64,000 nt of DNA from Hansfordia pulvinata. Lineage: Eukaryota > Ascomycota > Sordariomycetes > Xylariales. Shown one piece after another: positions 12,550 through 23,217 of the stretch (positions within the stretch are counted from its first letter, which is position 1; each line of letters opens with the position of its first letter). The DNA lies in the NCBI GenBank assembly GCA_006538405.1, contig BJKQ01000003.1, positions 3,100,001 to 3,164,000 of the forward strand, written 5' to 3'. Position numbers and translations under genes: made by a program. Under the pieces are notes generated by a model. It saw only the letters and a program-made list of their open reading frames with translations, ran no database searches and was not told the origin of the DNA.

Positions 12550-13838
12550 ATGCCCGGAGCAACAGCGACAACGAAGGGCCGGGTCCTCGTGACCGGCGCC
12601 AACGGCTACGTGGGCGCGCGCACCGTCGAGGCCTTCCTGCAGGCGGGCTACTCGGTGCGCGGGACGGTGCGGAAGCTGGCGTCCGGCGCCGACCTGCTGG
12701 CCGCGCCGGCCCTGAAGCCCTACACCGACGCGGGCCTGCTCGAGATCGTCGAGGTGCCCGACGCGCAGGACGCGGCGGCGCTGCGGTCCGCCATGGACGG
12801 GGTCAGCGCGGTGGCTCACCTGGCGTCGCCCGTGGTGACGACGGCGACCGCCGACGTGGACTACGTCATGGGCAGCGCGGTCGAGGGGACTCTGGCGGCT
12901 GCCGAGGCGGCGGCCGCCGCGACTTCTGCTGCTGCTGCTTCCTCCGGGGGAGGCGGGGTGCGCGCGTTTGTGCTCATGTCGTCCATCGTGGCTGTTCGCA
13001 GCGGCCCGCGGGAGGAGCCCTACACCGAGGAGGACTGGAACACGGTGGCCGAGGAGGAGGTCAAGGCGAAAGGTGCGGAGACGCCGGGCCACACCGTTTA
13101 CGGGGCCAGCAAGACGGCGGCCGAGCGGGCGCTGTGGAGGTTTGTCGAGGAGAAGAAGCCTGGGTTTGCGGCGTCGGCTGTGCAGCCTGTGTGAGTATTG
13201 TGTCCCATTTCTGTCACTGCTTCCCCCGTCTCCCGTCTCCCGTCTCCCGTCTCCCGCTTTCCTCCTTTCTATTCTTCTTTCTCTCTCTCGCTTTTCACTC
13301 CCAGTCTTCCCTGCCTGTTGCGTTTTTTTCGTCTTCTCCAAGATATGGTTCGACCTGAGGGGGTATGCTAATAATGGTGCCAAAATGACAGCTGGATCGC
13401 CGGCCCGCCGCTGACGGCGCCAAAGTCGCCCGCGGGCATCAACGTGACGACGCGGTTCGTGTGGGAGGTGCTCCGGGGCGCCGAGTTCCCCAAGGGGCCG
13501 ACGGGCTGGGGCACGCACGTCGACGTGCGGGACGTGGCGCGCCTGTGCGTCTTCGCCGTCGAGCACCCGGAGGTCGCGCGGGGCCAGCGCTACATCGCGG
13601 GCGACGGCGAGAAGAACGTGGGCACGCCGCAGAGGGCCGCCGACGTGCTGCGCGAGGCGTACCCGGAGAGGAAGGGGGCGATCAGGGAGGGGGACGCGCC
13701 GGGGGCGGGTGGAAGGATGCGTGGAAGCCCGCGTTCACGGTCGACGGGAGCAAGGCGGTCCGGGCCACGGGACAGGAGTACATCTCGTACGACAAGATGG
13801 TGCTCGATGCCGCCAAATCGTTCGAGGGGTTGCTGTGA
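12550..13838 (+). CDS. NAD(P)-dependent epimerase/reductase (dihydroflavonol-reductase-like), apparently frameshifted
   Basis: Exon 1 is 12550-13190 and exon 2 starts at 13392; the 201-nt intron (gtgagt...gacag) joins at QPVWIAGPP. The N-terminus carries the Rossmann dinucleotide motif GANGYVGARTVEAFLQAGY, and the catalytic Y-x3-K is present in VYGASKTAAERALW. This places it in the extended short-chain dehydrogenases (dihydroflavonol 4-reductase / cinnamoyl-CoA reductase / Gre2-like carbonyl reductases); the substrate cannot be told. The oddity is near 13,690-13,715. The frame encoding HVDVRDVARLCVFAVEHPE runs into unrelated sequence, while the expected C-terminal sequence (WKDAWKPAFTVDGSKAVRAT to KSFEGLL, stop at 13838) continues in another frame. 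One base appears to be missing in a G-rich run. This is either a base-calling error or a genuinely broken gene. If translated as written, the original frame stops at 13893 with a foreign tail. Confidence 0.82.
13225..13257. repeat. CCCGTCT heptamer repeat inside an intron
   Basis: About four tandem copies of the seven-base unit CCCGTCT lie within the intron of the reductase gene, upstream of a generally pyrimidine-rich tract leading to the acceptor at 13390-13391. It is low-complexity intronic sequence with no function suggested. Confidence 0.7.
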
Positions 13839-15755
13839 GAGGGTAGGAAGCCGGATGTCCTTCCAGACGCTGGTATATCGGGTGCTGGGCTGAGGAGATC
13901 GCGGCATGTGCGCCTCCAGCTGTCTTATCAATGAGCCGGGTGCATTACATGTCGCCCTGGACGTGCTGAAGGAGAACAGCTACATCCGATGGATGTACCT
14001 GGACTGTACAATCGAAGGTACCCGACCTCATTCCAATGCAACAGATGAATATGCCGAATAACTCCAAGGAAGGCACGATGAAAGCGCCCGCATCTTCCAC
14101 TTGAAATTTCGCTTCGTGACTGCCTTTGATATTCCCTGTGGGCTTGGCCAATTTCCAGACTCTTCCACCTCGACACCAACCCAGGACCAAGCTTCATCTC
14201 CAGGAGTTCGAGACCGACAGGATACCCAGACACCGACTGACTGCCGACTCCTAGTACCAGAAGGCACGCAGAGAATCTGGTAGGTTTGCTTGCAACCAGA
14301 GGTGCTTGGTCCAGTGCATATTTTTTTCACTAACGTACCTGGTATGTACCTAGACGCAATCGACCCTCACAGTTACTGTACCCAAGGCATCGCGAGGATG
14401 TCCAAGCTCTTCGATGCTACCAAATCAGGCCCAAGCTGCAATCGATCAATACTGTGTCCGACCAAATTCATCTGGGCCACGCGGATTGCGTATGTGTGTA
14501 TCACGGTTGCGACGGCTAATATGTCTTTCAACCCAACGCTGTCGGCGATAAGGAGGTCAAGAAGCCACGAGACGCACCCCGGATCTAGCCGCTCGCGTGC
14601 CGCTCAAAAAGTCGAGATGAACCCCGCAACTGGTACGATCTTGGTACTATGGCGTAACCAGTATCGGAAGTTAGCGGGCGCCGGCCATCGCATCGTCATC
14701 GATGGTGCAGATCAATTTCAAGTCAGCCATGTCACTCACTCCTTGATCTTGGGCGAGGGCTCGACTGCCATCTGATCCCGACCCATTCCATTTAGCAATT
14801 TGCACAAAAAGGCTGGCAAGTGGCTTTATGGACAAGCCCGCTCCCAGACAACAAGGGACGGCGCCGGGAAGTGGGAAACCCACAAGAATGTAGCGCGTCC
14901 TCCGGCTATCGAGAGCGGCTGATGACGAACCAACGCACGCACGTACGAGCACCAACGCGGGCCGAGAGGAAGGGCAAGAATATCTCCAAAGCCCCAAGCC
15001 CATGCCCCATGCGGAGCCGAGGTCTGACTGCCCTGGACGGCTAGTTTCTCCGCTTTCCCTCTCCCTCCCCCCTTGCCGCCCTGTCACTCACGGCCTCGTG
15101 CGTCGCTGGTCTCGGCGGGTGCGCGCCGCCGCATACTCCGCCGTTCGTTCGGGTGGGGTCTGATTTGCGGGGTGAAGAAGAGGAGCCAAGCAAGCAAGCA
15201 ACCCCCCGGCAAAGTGCGCCATCGCCAATTCGCTCATCAGGCCCTGTTGCGTTCGGGGCACGCAGGCTGGGTCTGGTGCACTGCAGGGGATCACCGGCAC
15301 AGGCTGGCTCTTCGGCTCGGGTATGAGGAGGGACACGGGGTTGCGGGTTGGGGTATCGAAGAAAAAAAGAGTGGCCTGTCTGTGCTGTACTGCACGGCAC
15401 ACGCAGGGGTCTACAGGAGTGTGTCTGCTCGCTGGGGAGCTTCAAAACCCCCTGCTCCGCCCGATCACTTGCTATGGGCAGCGTCTATACTCGACCTTCT
15501 GGCTTTGATACTCTTCTTCAGGGTAGAGCGAACGAGCCATTGCCATATCTACAGCCTCGACGACCTCCGGCCTCGCCCCCGCCGACAAAGACCGGCTATC
15601 ACAGAGACAGGACTATTTTCATCCGCCCGCTTGTGCCCAGATTATTGCAGGCAACCCCCCCCCCCCCAGTGGCCCTCGTCGCTCACTCAAACTGGACCCC
15701 GCTATCCCGATCTCCCCGCATATCAATACCAAGGGATCCGGAATAAACAGCAGCC
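13839..15755. other. Intergenic, no supported gene
   Basis: No coding sequence could be supported. The interval holds the reductase 3' end and, from about 15500, the promoter and leader of the acyl-CoA ligase gene, including a C homopolymer near 15655-15667. Confidence 0.55.
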
Positions 15756-17660
15756 ATGGTGATAGAATCACGGTGGAGGGCACCAATCCCTAATTGCTCG
15801 GTGCCGAAATGGGTCTTCGAGACGTCCTTCGGCCCCTTGCCCGAGACGTTGCAATTCGCCGACCCCGAGAAGCCCGACACGCATTGCATCACCAAGGCCG
15901 GCTTCCGCCTTTGGGCCAAGCGGTTCGGTATGGGCCTGAAGACAGCGGGCTTGAAGGATGGGGATCGTGTTCTGCTCTTCTCGGGAAACAACCTCTTCAC
16001 CCCCGTTGTCTTCATGGGCACCCTCATGGCGGGCGGGGTCTTCACGGGGGCCAATCCGGGCTTCGTCGCACGCGAGCTGGCGTACCAGCTCAAGGACAGC
16101 GGTGCCACATTCCTGGTAGCCGCCGAGGCTGGGCTCGAGGTCGCGCTGGACGCGGCTAACCAGGCAGGACTGGCTCGGGATCGTGTCTTCAGTTTCGACT
16201 CTTCGGCATTTGACGGAACGGCAGGTGCCCAGGGACAGAAGGGTAACAAGCAGAAGCAAGGAGTCCGCCACTGGACAGAGCTTCTGGCCGACCCGGGCGA
16301 GGCAGCAAAGTGGACTTGGGCCGAGCCCGACGACGCGCGGTCCACGACGTGCTGCCTCAACTACTCGTCCGGCACGACAGGCGTGCCCAAGGGCGTCGAG
16401 ATCACGCACTACAGTTACGTGGCCAATGGTGTGGGCGTCGAGCATCTCGAGCTCATGTCTGACGGGTCCCAGGCCAAGCTGCGGCGTGCGCGCCATCTGT
16501 GTTTCCTGCCCATGTACCATGCTTATGGGCAGACCTACTTCACATGCATCCTGCCCCGGCTGTCTTTGCCAGTCTACATCATGCCGGCCTTTGACTTTGA
16601 GCGCGTGCTGCAGTACGTCCAGCGGTTCCGCATCACCAGCCTGATCGCCGTGCCTCCCATCCTCGTGGCCCTGACTAAGAGCCCCCTGAGCCGCAAGTAC
16701 GACCTTAGCAGCCTCGAGAATGTGTCCAGCGGCGCCGCGCCCCTGAGCCCCGAAGTCAGCGATGCCGTGTCCCGCCTGTTCCCCGCGGGCGCCGTCAAGG
16801 TCAAGCAAGGGTGGGGCATGACCGAGGTGACCTGCACGTGCATGTCGTGGGACCCCAACGCCAGCTTCGGGTCCTCGTCAGTGGGCGAGGTCGCGCCCAA
16901 CTGCGCCGCGCGCCTTGTCCGCGCCGATGGGTCCGGCGCCGAGGTGACAGAGCCCGGCGACCGCGGGGAACTGTGGGTCACGGGACCTACGCTGATGAAG
17001 GGCTACTGGCGTAAGCCTGAGGCGACGGCGGATACTCTGCATGTCGACAAGGACGGCGAGAGCGGAGAGGAGACGCGCTGGCTCAAGACGGGCGACATTG
17101 CTTACGTCGAGTCATACGGCCCGGGAGCTCTCTTTCACGTCGTTGACCGTATCAAGGAGCTCATCAAGGTCAAGGGCAACCAGGTCGCTCCCGCCGAGCT
17201 CGAGGGCGTTCTGCTCGACCACCCAGCCGTCACCGACGCCGCCGTCGTGGGCGTCACCATTCAAGGAGAAGAAATCCCACGCGCGTACATTGTGCGGACG
17301 GCAGGGAGCGAGAGCGTCGGAGAGAAGGATGTTGCCAAGTGGATGGAGGGCAAGGTCGTCCGGTTCAAATGGCTCCGGGGCGGTGTCAAGTTTGTCGACG
17401 TCATCCCCAAGAATCCGGTACGTTCCAGTTTCTTTCCATCTCAGACCAGCCACTGTTGGATTTTGCTTGCAGGTGAAAAGCCAAGCAAGGCTTCACAGCG
17501 GCTTGCTATCCCGTATCAGACGACGAATACACACTTGCCAAGTTGCTAACGCTCATTGCCAATAACAACACAGTCGGGAAAAATCCTCCGCAAGCTGCTG
17601 CGCGAGCAGGCCGCCGCCGAGGTTGGCGACCGGAAACCGCCGCCGTCCAAGCTGGCTTAA
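15756..17660 (+). CDS. Acyl-CoA synthetase / 4-coumarate-CoA-ligase-like AMP-binding enzyme
   Basis: Exon 1 is 15756-17417 and exon 2 is 17574-17660; the 156-nt intron (gtacgt...acacag) splits the C-terminal motif PKNP|SGKILRK. The product is about 582 aa, normal for the ANL superfamily. Visible motifs in order: NYSSGTTGVPKGVEITH (P-loop, about residues 204-219), the A5 motif GWGMTEVTC (about 352), WLKTGDIAYV with the adenylate-contacting Asp (about 445), DRIKELIKVKGNQVAPAELE, and the catalytic Lys in SGKILRK (about 559). The expected reaction is ATP-dependent adenylation of a carboxylic acid followed by thioester formation with CoA. Fungal homologues act on phenylpropanoid or medium/long-chain fatty acids, often in peroxisomes. 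The C-terminus reads SKLA, one residue beyond a perfect SKL signal, so peroxisomal import is uncertain. Confidence 0.93.
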
Positions 17661-18984
17661 GCTGGCACGCCGGGTCGCTTTGGGGGCGTAGGACGCCACA
17701 GAGTGTTTGACGTATGAGTCTCTTGAGTATTTATGTGCCCGTGGAGGCTAAGTGGCGAGACGGAATGGGTCGCGAGTTGCTCGTCCGGTACGGAATCAAT
17801 GGCTCTTCTTGTTGTGGCACCCTCACCAGCTGCAGTGTACATAGGCTATCTTCAATTATGTGGCTTCAGCAAGCTCCTTTGCATTGCTCGCATCTTCCAT
17901 GATCACACGTCTGCTCGCTTCACTTCACAGGTCTTCCTTACTGCTCAGAGTCTGGCAGTCTGACACGTGCAAGGCGTCGAGAGCGATGGAGATGTTGTGG
18001 AGACAACCGCTCGGGCATGGCCTCTAAAGACAGGAGGCGAGCCGTTTGACAACTGGTCACATCGGGGCCAATGCTCCAAACTATACAATCCTGGCAGCGT
18101 GCGACTTTCCTCCTGTTTGCTCTTTGGCTCATCTCATCGCATACCCCGACACGAAGGATCAACAGCGTGTCTACTCCGTACTCATTCGAGCCATCTCTGG
18201 AGGTCTACACGGCCTCCTCTTCTTGGGAAACAACCCGTGTTCCGCCACAGCGCCGGGCCTGAAGAACATTGCGGATCTCCTCGCTGCCAGCCTCGCCTTC
18301 TATGCCCCGAGCGGCTAGATGAAGAGGCACCGGCTCGGCAGCAAGACGCCACACGCAGACACAAGGGCCGGGTCACCCGAACCGAGAGAGCGGGGTTCAC
18401 GCGGGAGCATACAAAGGAGAGGCTGTACGGCGGGAAGAGATATGGGGGGGGAGGAAGGGCAGACGCGCCAAATGGCCTGGAGCCCACCAGTCAACGAATT
18501 AACAATCGTTCGCTTTGCTTCACGAGTCATTCACCCCCCTTCTGCGCGAGCGATGATAGCACAGCTCGCGGAACAGAGGAGAACGTTGGCTCGAGAGAGC
18601 ACCGCGTGGGGTCGTCGTCGCGCAGCGAGGATGGAGGGATCCGTAGAGGGCGTCCTGAGAAGTAGTATATTCATTTGGAAACGGGAAGGTATACATATGT
18701 GCTTTCCGAACCAGGGCTAGGAAGGGAATGGTGAAGAAGAGAATACGGCCGCTGGGAGGGGGTGTGGTGAGTCAGGTGGCAGGCCCAACACGCAAAGCCG
18801 GTGCTGCGCAGTGTCCGCGGGGCTGTCGAGGTTATGCCATGGGAACGGGGGACGAAAACGTCGAGCCGCGTCCCCACTCCACTCCAGATTATCTGGTCAA
18901 AGACTATAAGAAAGACGAAGAATAACTAAGAAGAGGAAAAGATGAGAAGTAGAAAGAAGGAGGCGCGCTTGGCCCCCCCGCCTC
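17661..18984. other. Intergenic, no supported gene
   Basis: This lies between the convergent ends of the acyl-CoA ligase and the first secreted-peptide gene. Open frames of 90-230 codons exist on both strands but overlap each other, lack family motifs and have no matching splice structure. I treat the stretch as 3' flanks and spacer. Confidence 0.5.
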
Positions 18985-19386
18985 TCAGTGGTCGCAGCAG
19001 TGCCACCAGCCCTCGCCGACGTCGCGACAATCCCACGACTCGGCGCCCGGGTGCTCCCAGCTGGTGCACCGGGTGATGCACTCGTACCAGTCGCCGGCCT
19101 GGAACGCGGTGCAGACCTTCTTCGGGGCCGTGCTCTGGCGGGGTTGAATGGCAGGTCTGTTGTTTTTTTTTGGTCGTGTTGCGCGGGTCAGTTGAGAAGG
19201 GAGCAGTAGGATTCGGGATATATATATATATATATATCGAGAGAGAGAGAGAGCGAGAGAGAGAGAGCGTCCGGGTTATTGTCCCACGTACCTGACGGCG
19301 TTGGGCTTGTTGACCTGCGGGCTGGCGGCGGCGAGGTCGAGGCCGGCGACTGCGGCCAGAGCGACGGTGGCGAGCGAGAAGTGCAT
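18985..19386 (-). CDS. Small secreted cysteine-rich protein 1 (effector-like, six-Cys module)
   Basis: Two exons on the minus strand: 19386-19292 and 19156-18985, separated by a 135-nt intron (gtacgt...caacag). The product is 88 aa. Exon 1 encodes a typical signal peptide (MHFSLATVALAAVAGLDLAA) and a short linker. Exon 2 encodes PAIQPRQS and then a six-cysteine module with spacing C-x10-C-x3-C-x12-C-x9-CC, ending WWHCCDH. The intron is phase 2. The protein should enter the secretory pathway and form up to three disulfides. I do not recognise a named family. The size, signal peptide and cysteine content fit fungal effector-like or antimicrobial secreted peptides, but no activity can be inferred. 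The same architecture and spacing recur in the neighbouring gene at 20753-21222. A TATA-like box lies about 95 bases upstream of the ATG. Confidence 0.82.
19217..19268. repeat. (TA)n(GA)n microsatellite inside the secreted-peptide intron
   Basis: About ten TA dinucleotides followed by GA dinucleotides fill much of the 135-nt intron of secreted-peptide gene 1. Comparable GA/CAGA-rich sequence (about 20998-21050) fills the intron of the paralogous gene. Confidence 0.85.
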
Positions 19387-20364
19387 TGTGGGAAGAAGCG
19401 TCAAGTCGGAGAAGGTCGAGGTGTAAAGGCGTGGTCCCATTCCCAGCTTTTTCTTTCCCGGCGCAGGAGCGGCGCGTCACTTTATACGGCGGGCGTGTGA
19501 GGTCTGTCTGGACCGCCCTCCCCCCCCCCCCCCCCCTTCAAAGCGACGAGAATAGATCTCGGGCCTGGACGTGCGTGCATGGGCATCTACGAGTATATGC
19601 GTTACCTGCGGTGCGGATGTCTGCCTGGCCAAGGTAGGTGTATCAAATCTGGGCCTACCTACTCGTTTATTATCTATGAGTAATGAATCAGGGGCCGCCC
19701 ATCTGACTAAGACGCAGGAGCCAAGACAGAAAACGCTGGACCAAGGCACGGCTAAAGATGCCCCTGCTGGGTTGGGTTGACAGGAGCGCTTCGGTTACGC
19801 ATCCGAGCACCACACAGACACACACACACTCGCATCCTTGGGAACGGATAGACCCACTCGCAAGTTGCAACGCAGGGCCCAGACCGGCAGGCAGCAGCAG
19901 CATCAGCACTCAATACGTGGTGGACTTCGACACGTGACAGCACGGCCCTCTCGACCTCGAGGCAAGAAGCCCGGACACTCTTGCGTCGACGGACGGCAGG
20001 GAGAGAAAGCACTCCACGAGGCTTCACGCGCCGACAGCAGCACGTCTACCACCTGGCAAGACCTTCACTGCTGATCCCCCGGGGCAAACACCCACATGGA
20101 ACAGCAGCAGCCGGCCGCCCAGTTCCAAAAGATCTACCGGCGGCCTTCACGAGGAGAGACGAGATGACTTTGACCGAATCAAAGCCCTCCCATTTCATGA
20201 CTTCTCAAAAAGGCACCGACTCACTCGACATCACGCAATTGGGATCTCGATTTGCAAGGCCTGCTTGAAAGCTAGAAAACAGAAAAACAAATACAAGACG
20301 GAAAGCGCAAAGAGAAAAAAAAAAAACCACGGTGCACACTGCCCGCCCGTAGCTAGGTACCTAA
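19387..20364. other. Intergenic inside the secreted-peptide cluster
   Basis: Holds the promoter of secreted-peptide gene 1 (TATA at 19481-19486, C17 homopolymer at 19520-19536, octamer TACGAGTA at 19588-19595) and then sequence with no supported gene up to the stop codon of the orphan module exon. I looked for another signal-peptide exon here on the minus strand and did not find one. Confidence 0.5.
19481..19486 (-). promoter_or_regulatory. TATA box of secreted-peptide gene 1
   Basis: The minus strand reads TATAAA about 95 bases upstream of the predicted ATG at 19386. A consensus TATA box is consistent with a strongly regulated gene. This is a sequence match only. Confidence 0.45.
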
Positions 20365-20575
20365 TCAGAGGATTCCGTCTGGAGATCCAAAGTTGGAGCC
20401 CTCGCAGCAGTCATACGAGTCGCCGGCCGGCCGGCAGAAGAACGAGCCCGTCTCGTGCTCCCGCCGGTTGCACTGCTCCACGCACTCGTCGGCGCTGGCG
20501 GTGTCCACCGGGACGCAACCGGGGCCCGAGTTGGCGCCCGGCTCTCCCATCCCCGTGCGGGCTTGGATGGCGGCC
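20365..20575 (-). CDS. Orphan six-Cys module exon (alternative terminal exon or relic), related to secreted peptides 1 and 2
   Basis: A 211-nt minus-strand exon runs from a good acceptor (pyrimidine-rich tract, AG at 20577-20576) to a TGA at 20365. It opens in the same phase and with almost the same words as its two neighbours (AAIQAR versus PAIQAR and PAIQPR). A run of about 16 bases is shared with the exon at 20753-20927. Its cysteine pattern is C-x10-C-x3-C-x11-C-x8-CC, followed by a longer tail (EGSNFGSPDGIL). Between this exon and the upstream stop at 20753 there is no ATG followed by a signal peptide, only short frames closing within a few codons. It may therefore be spliced to the signal-peptide exon at 21222-21140 as an alternative last exon, or be a stranded duplicate. 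Transcript data would decide. Confidence 0.6.
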
Positions 20576-20752
20576 CTGGATGATTCGGCAAAAGTTTTAG
20601 AGAGAGACAGAGACAAAGACAGGGACGGAAGAAGAAGAGGTGGGAAAGAAAGTAGAGTTTGAACGAGAAGAAAGGAGAGAATATATACACCAACACGCGC
20701 CCGTCTCTCAAACTAGAACCATCAGACTTGACTCTCTGTGTCTATGGACTCT

Positions 20753-21000
20753 TCATTTGTCGCAGCAGTTCCACCAGCCCGAGCCCTGGTCCTCGCAGCC
20801 CCACGAGACGCCGGGGGCGTGCTCCCAGCTGCCGCACCTCTCCTCGCACTCCTTCGCGCCGCTGGCCTGCATCGAGGTGCACACGGGGCCGGGCGGGGCG
20901 CCGCTCTGGCGGGCTTGGATGGCGGGCCTGGACAATGGGGAGGTGGAGAGACAAACGGCGTCAGTCGGAGGACACATACGCGCGCGCACGGACTCGGAAG

Positions 21001-21035
<35 letters not shown>

Positions 21036-21222
21036 CTGACAGACAGAGAGGGAAAAAAAGGAAAAAGAAAAAGAAAAAAGAAAAGGGAAAAAGAGAGACC
21101 CAGACTCTTGTCTAGTCTCGGCTTTCATATGTCACTTACCAGGTACCGTGCGGCTTGGCCTGGGGCATGGCGGCCCCGACGCTGGAGAGCGCGGCCACGA
21201 CGAGGGCGAGCGAGATCTGCAT
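20753..21222 (-). CDS. Small secreted cysteine-rich protein 2 (effector-like, six-Cys module)
   Basis: Two minus-strand exons, 21222-21140 and 20927-20753, separated by a 212-nt intron (gtaagt...tccag), give an 85-aa product. Exon 1 encodes a signal peptide (MQISLALVVAALSSVGAAM). Exon 2 encodes PAIQARQS and a module with cysteine spacing C-x10-C-x3-C-x12-C-x9-CC, identical to secreted protein 1, plus shared residues SWEH, SW-C and GWWNCCDK at the end. The intron phase (2) and position match the paralogue, so the two genes are tandem duplicates. It is predicted to be extracellular; function is unknown. The 5' region is unusual: a TATA box near 21489 and a long GAT/ATC triplet repeat lie between promoter and ATG. 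Confidence 0.82.
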
Positions 21223-21335
21223 TGTCGCTTTGGCGTGTGGGTGGGTGTCTGGACTCTTGGACTTGGTAGAAGAAGCGTAGAAGGTTGTGATCAGACTACA
21301 GTCGTCTTGTGGAGGTTGGTTGGAGCTGTGGTGAT

Positions 21336-21438
<103 letters not shown>

Positions 21439-21488
21439 GAGTCTGGTGACGGTTCTGAGCCAGCAGGGTGCAGCTTTCAATTTGTATC

Positions 21489-21494
21489 TTTATA
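21489..21494 (-). promoter_or_regulatory. TATA box of secreted-peptide gene 2
   Basis: The minus strand reads TATAAA here, about 267 bases upstream of the ATG at 21222, with the triplet repeat in between. This implies a leader of roughly 200 nt or more if used. Confidence 0.4.
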
Positions 21495-23217
21495 TCCCAA
21501 TCTCCGGGAGCGAGTATGGAATAAGAAGGCGGGTGGTTCTCCCCCCCTGCGAGCGTGCAAAAACGACGGACGAGGTTCGGATCTCGGCGGCCCGGGCTTT
21601 GCATCCGCGAAGAGACGTGAAACCAGGCCTCCTCGAGTATATCGTCAGCACTAAGCCTCGGGAATCAACCGTGGGCTCGGTATGCCAGAACGAGTCAAAA
21701 TGGTCCGGGGTTTGCGCCGGGGGGAGGGTCCAAGTTTACGAGGGGGGGTCCCACGGGGGGCCGTCTGACTAAGACGCACCGAGCCCAAGGGCGCACCGTT
21801 TGATTACTCGTAACTTCAAGGCAACGGTTCCAACAAGCACTCGTAGCGATAAGTATAGACCACAAGGATCTCACGAACCCCGGAGCTCACGCGAGGCTCC
21901 GTCTATAGTATTGCGAGGGGTCGGGTCAGGTAGGCGCAGGCACGGCAGGCTCCCCAAGCCACGGCCCAGGCAGGCAGCAGCGTTCACATCCTCGCAGACT
22001 TGCACCTCAGAGTAAGGCGGCGTGGCAGGCTCGGGATTTCCGAGTGCGACGCATTGCGGATGACGAGTCTGGGCGACTTGAGAGTTCTTGGCCAGGTACC
22101 AGGCATGAGCGCTGCGTTCTGCTGCTTGTCGTCGTGGCTGTTTGCCACAACCTATAGTCTCAGTGGCGCCGAGTCATGCTCGGTGGCCTTTTCACCAAAG
22201 AGCCGCATCATCCTCTATCGCCCGTGTCGTTCCCTCTATTCTAGGATGCCACAGTCAAACCAGGTCGTGAAACCCTCTCTGAGCAGGACAGCACTGTACA
22301 GCAGCCCCAAGGCAGCCCCAAAACTACCACGCCTCGTCGGAGACGATCCGAGCTGGCGGTATCTGCAGCGCAGCGCGTATCCGCGTCTGTCTTCGGTTGG
22401 TTACGGCCGAAAGCCACAGGCCACAGACGCCCTGCGCGGGCGATGGGGCACCGCCAAGCCCCAGCGACTTCATTGTGCCGTGTGGGCCCTGATGACGGAC
22501 GACGGGGTGACTGATGAGAGCGAGCATTTGTGGCCCCGCCGGTTGGACTCAACCAGAGGTCTAACCTCGTAAGGTTTTCAGACCCGCGTTGCTGGCTGGT
22601 CCGCCGAGAGCCGTACTTGTCGACGGCATTCATGCGTCCACACACGAGTCTCCACAGCCCGTCCCGCTGACTGACTCCATGCAATTGCGAGAAGGAAGGC
22701 CTGATTTTGGCTGACAGTGAATCTCAGGCATCCATGCCGACAATCAGTTTCGATCGCAGACCAAGAACTAGTCTAGGGCAATTCGGTAGAGATGCGCATC
22801 CCAGTACTCGACGTGTGACAAAGCCGTCTGAGAGAGTGGAAGATTGACACTCGGACAATCTCTGAAACGCCATCAGCGATGGCGTGCACCCCGCGGCCAT
22901 TGCGCTGGGTGGTGCTGATGATTCGACCACCGGCCGCATCTTCCCTTGCCACAGAAGCATTTTGCGAACACATTCACTTCAGTCAACGCACTCTCGGTCC
23001 ACAAAATAAAGAAAGCTCTCAGCCCTGGGCAACGGCCCTCCAGCCTGGAATGTGTATGGCCACGAAACGACAAACGCCGGTTGATTTGATTCCCTTTTTA
23101 TGTTTATATGCCCATACCGGTTGACCAACAATGCTTTTTAACAGATACCAAATGGCCAGTCCTGCACTTTTGGACTCCTCCACCACATTTCGTCTATGTA
23201 CCTGGGCCGACGGTGGC

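Noticed and set aside
13390..13893. A further intron instead of a frameshift in the reductase
   Set aside because: No GT-AG pair of workable length lies between the two frames near 13,700; a single missing base explains the data more simply.
17967..18665. 232-codon plus-strand frame between the acyl-CoA ligase and the peptide cluster
   Set aside because: No motif, compositionally odd, and contradicted by competing frames on both strands. A short frame at 18046-18318 looked slightly protein-like but matched nothing I know.
20578..20752. A separate signal-peptide exon for the orphan cysteine module
   Set aside because: The only minus-strand ATGs in the interval open frames of a few codons; the rest is a pyrimidine-rich intron-like tract.
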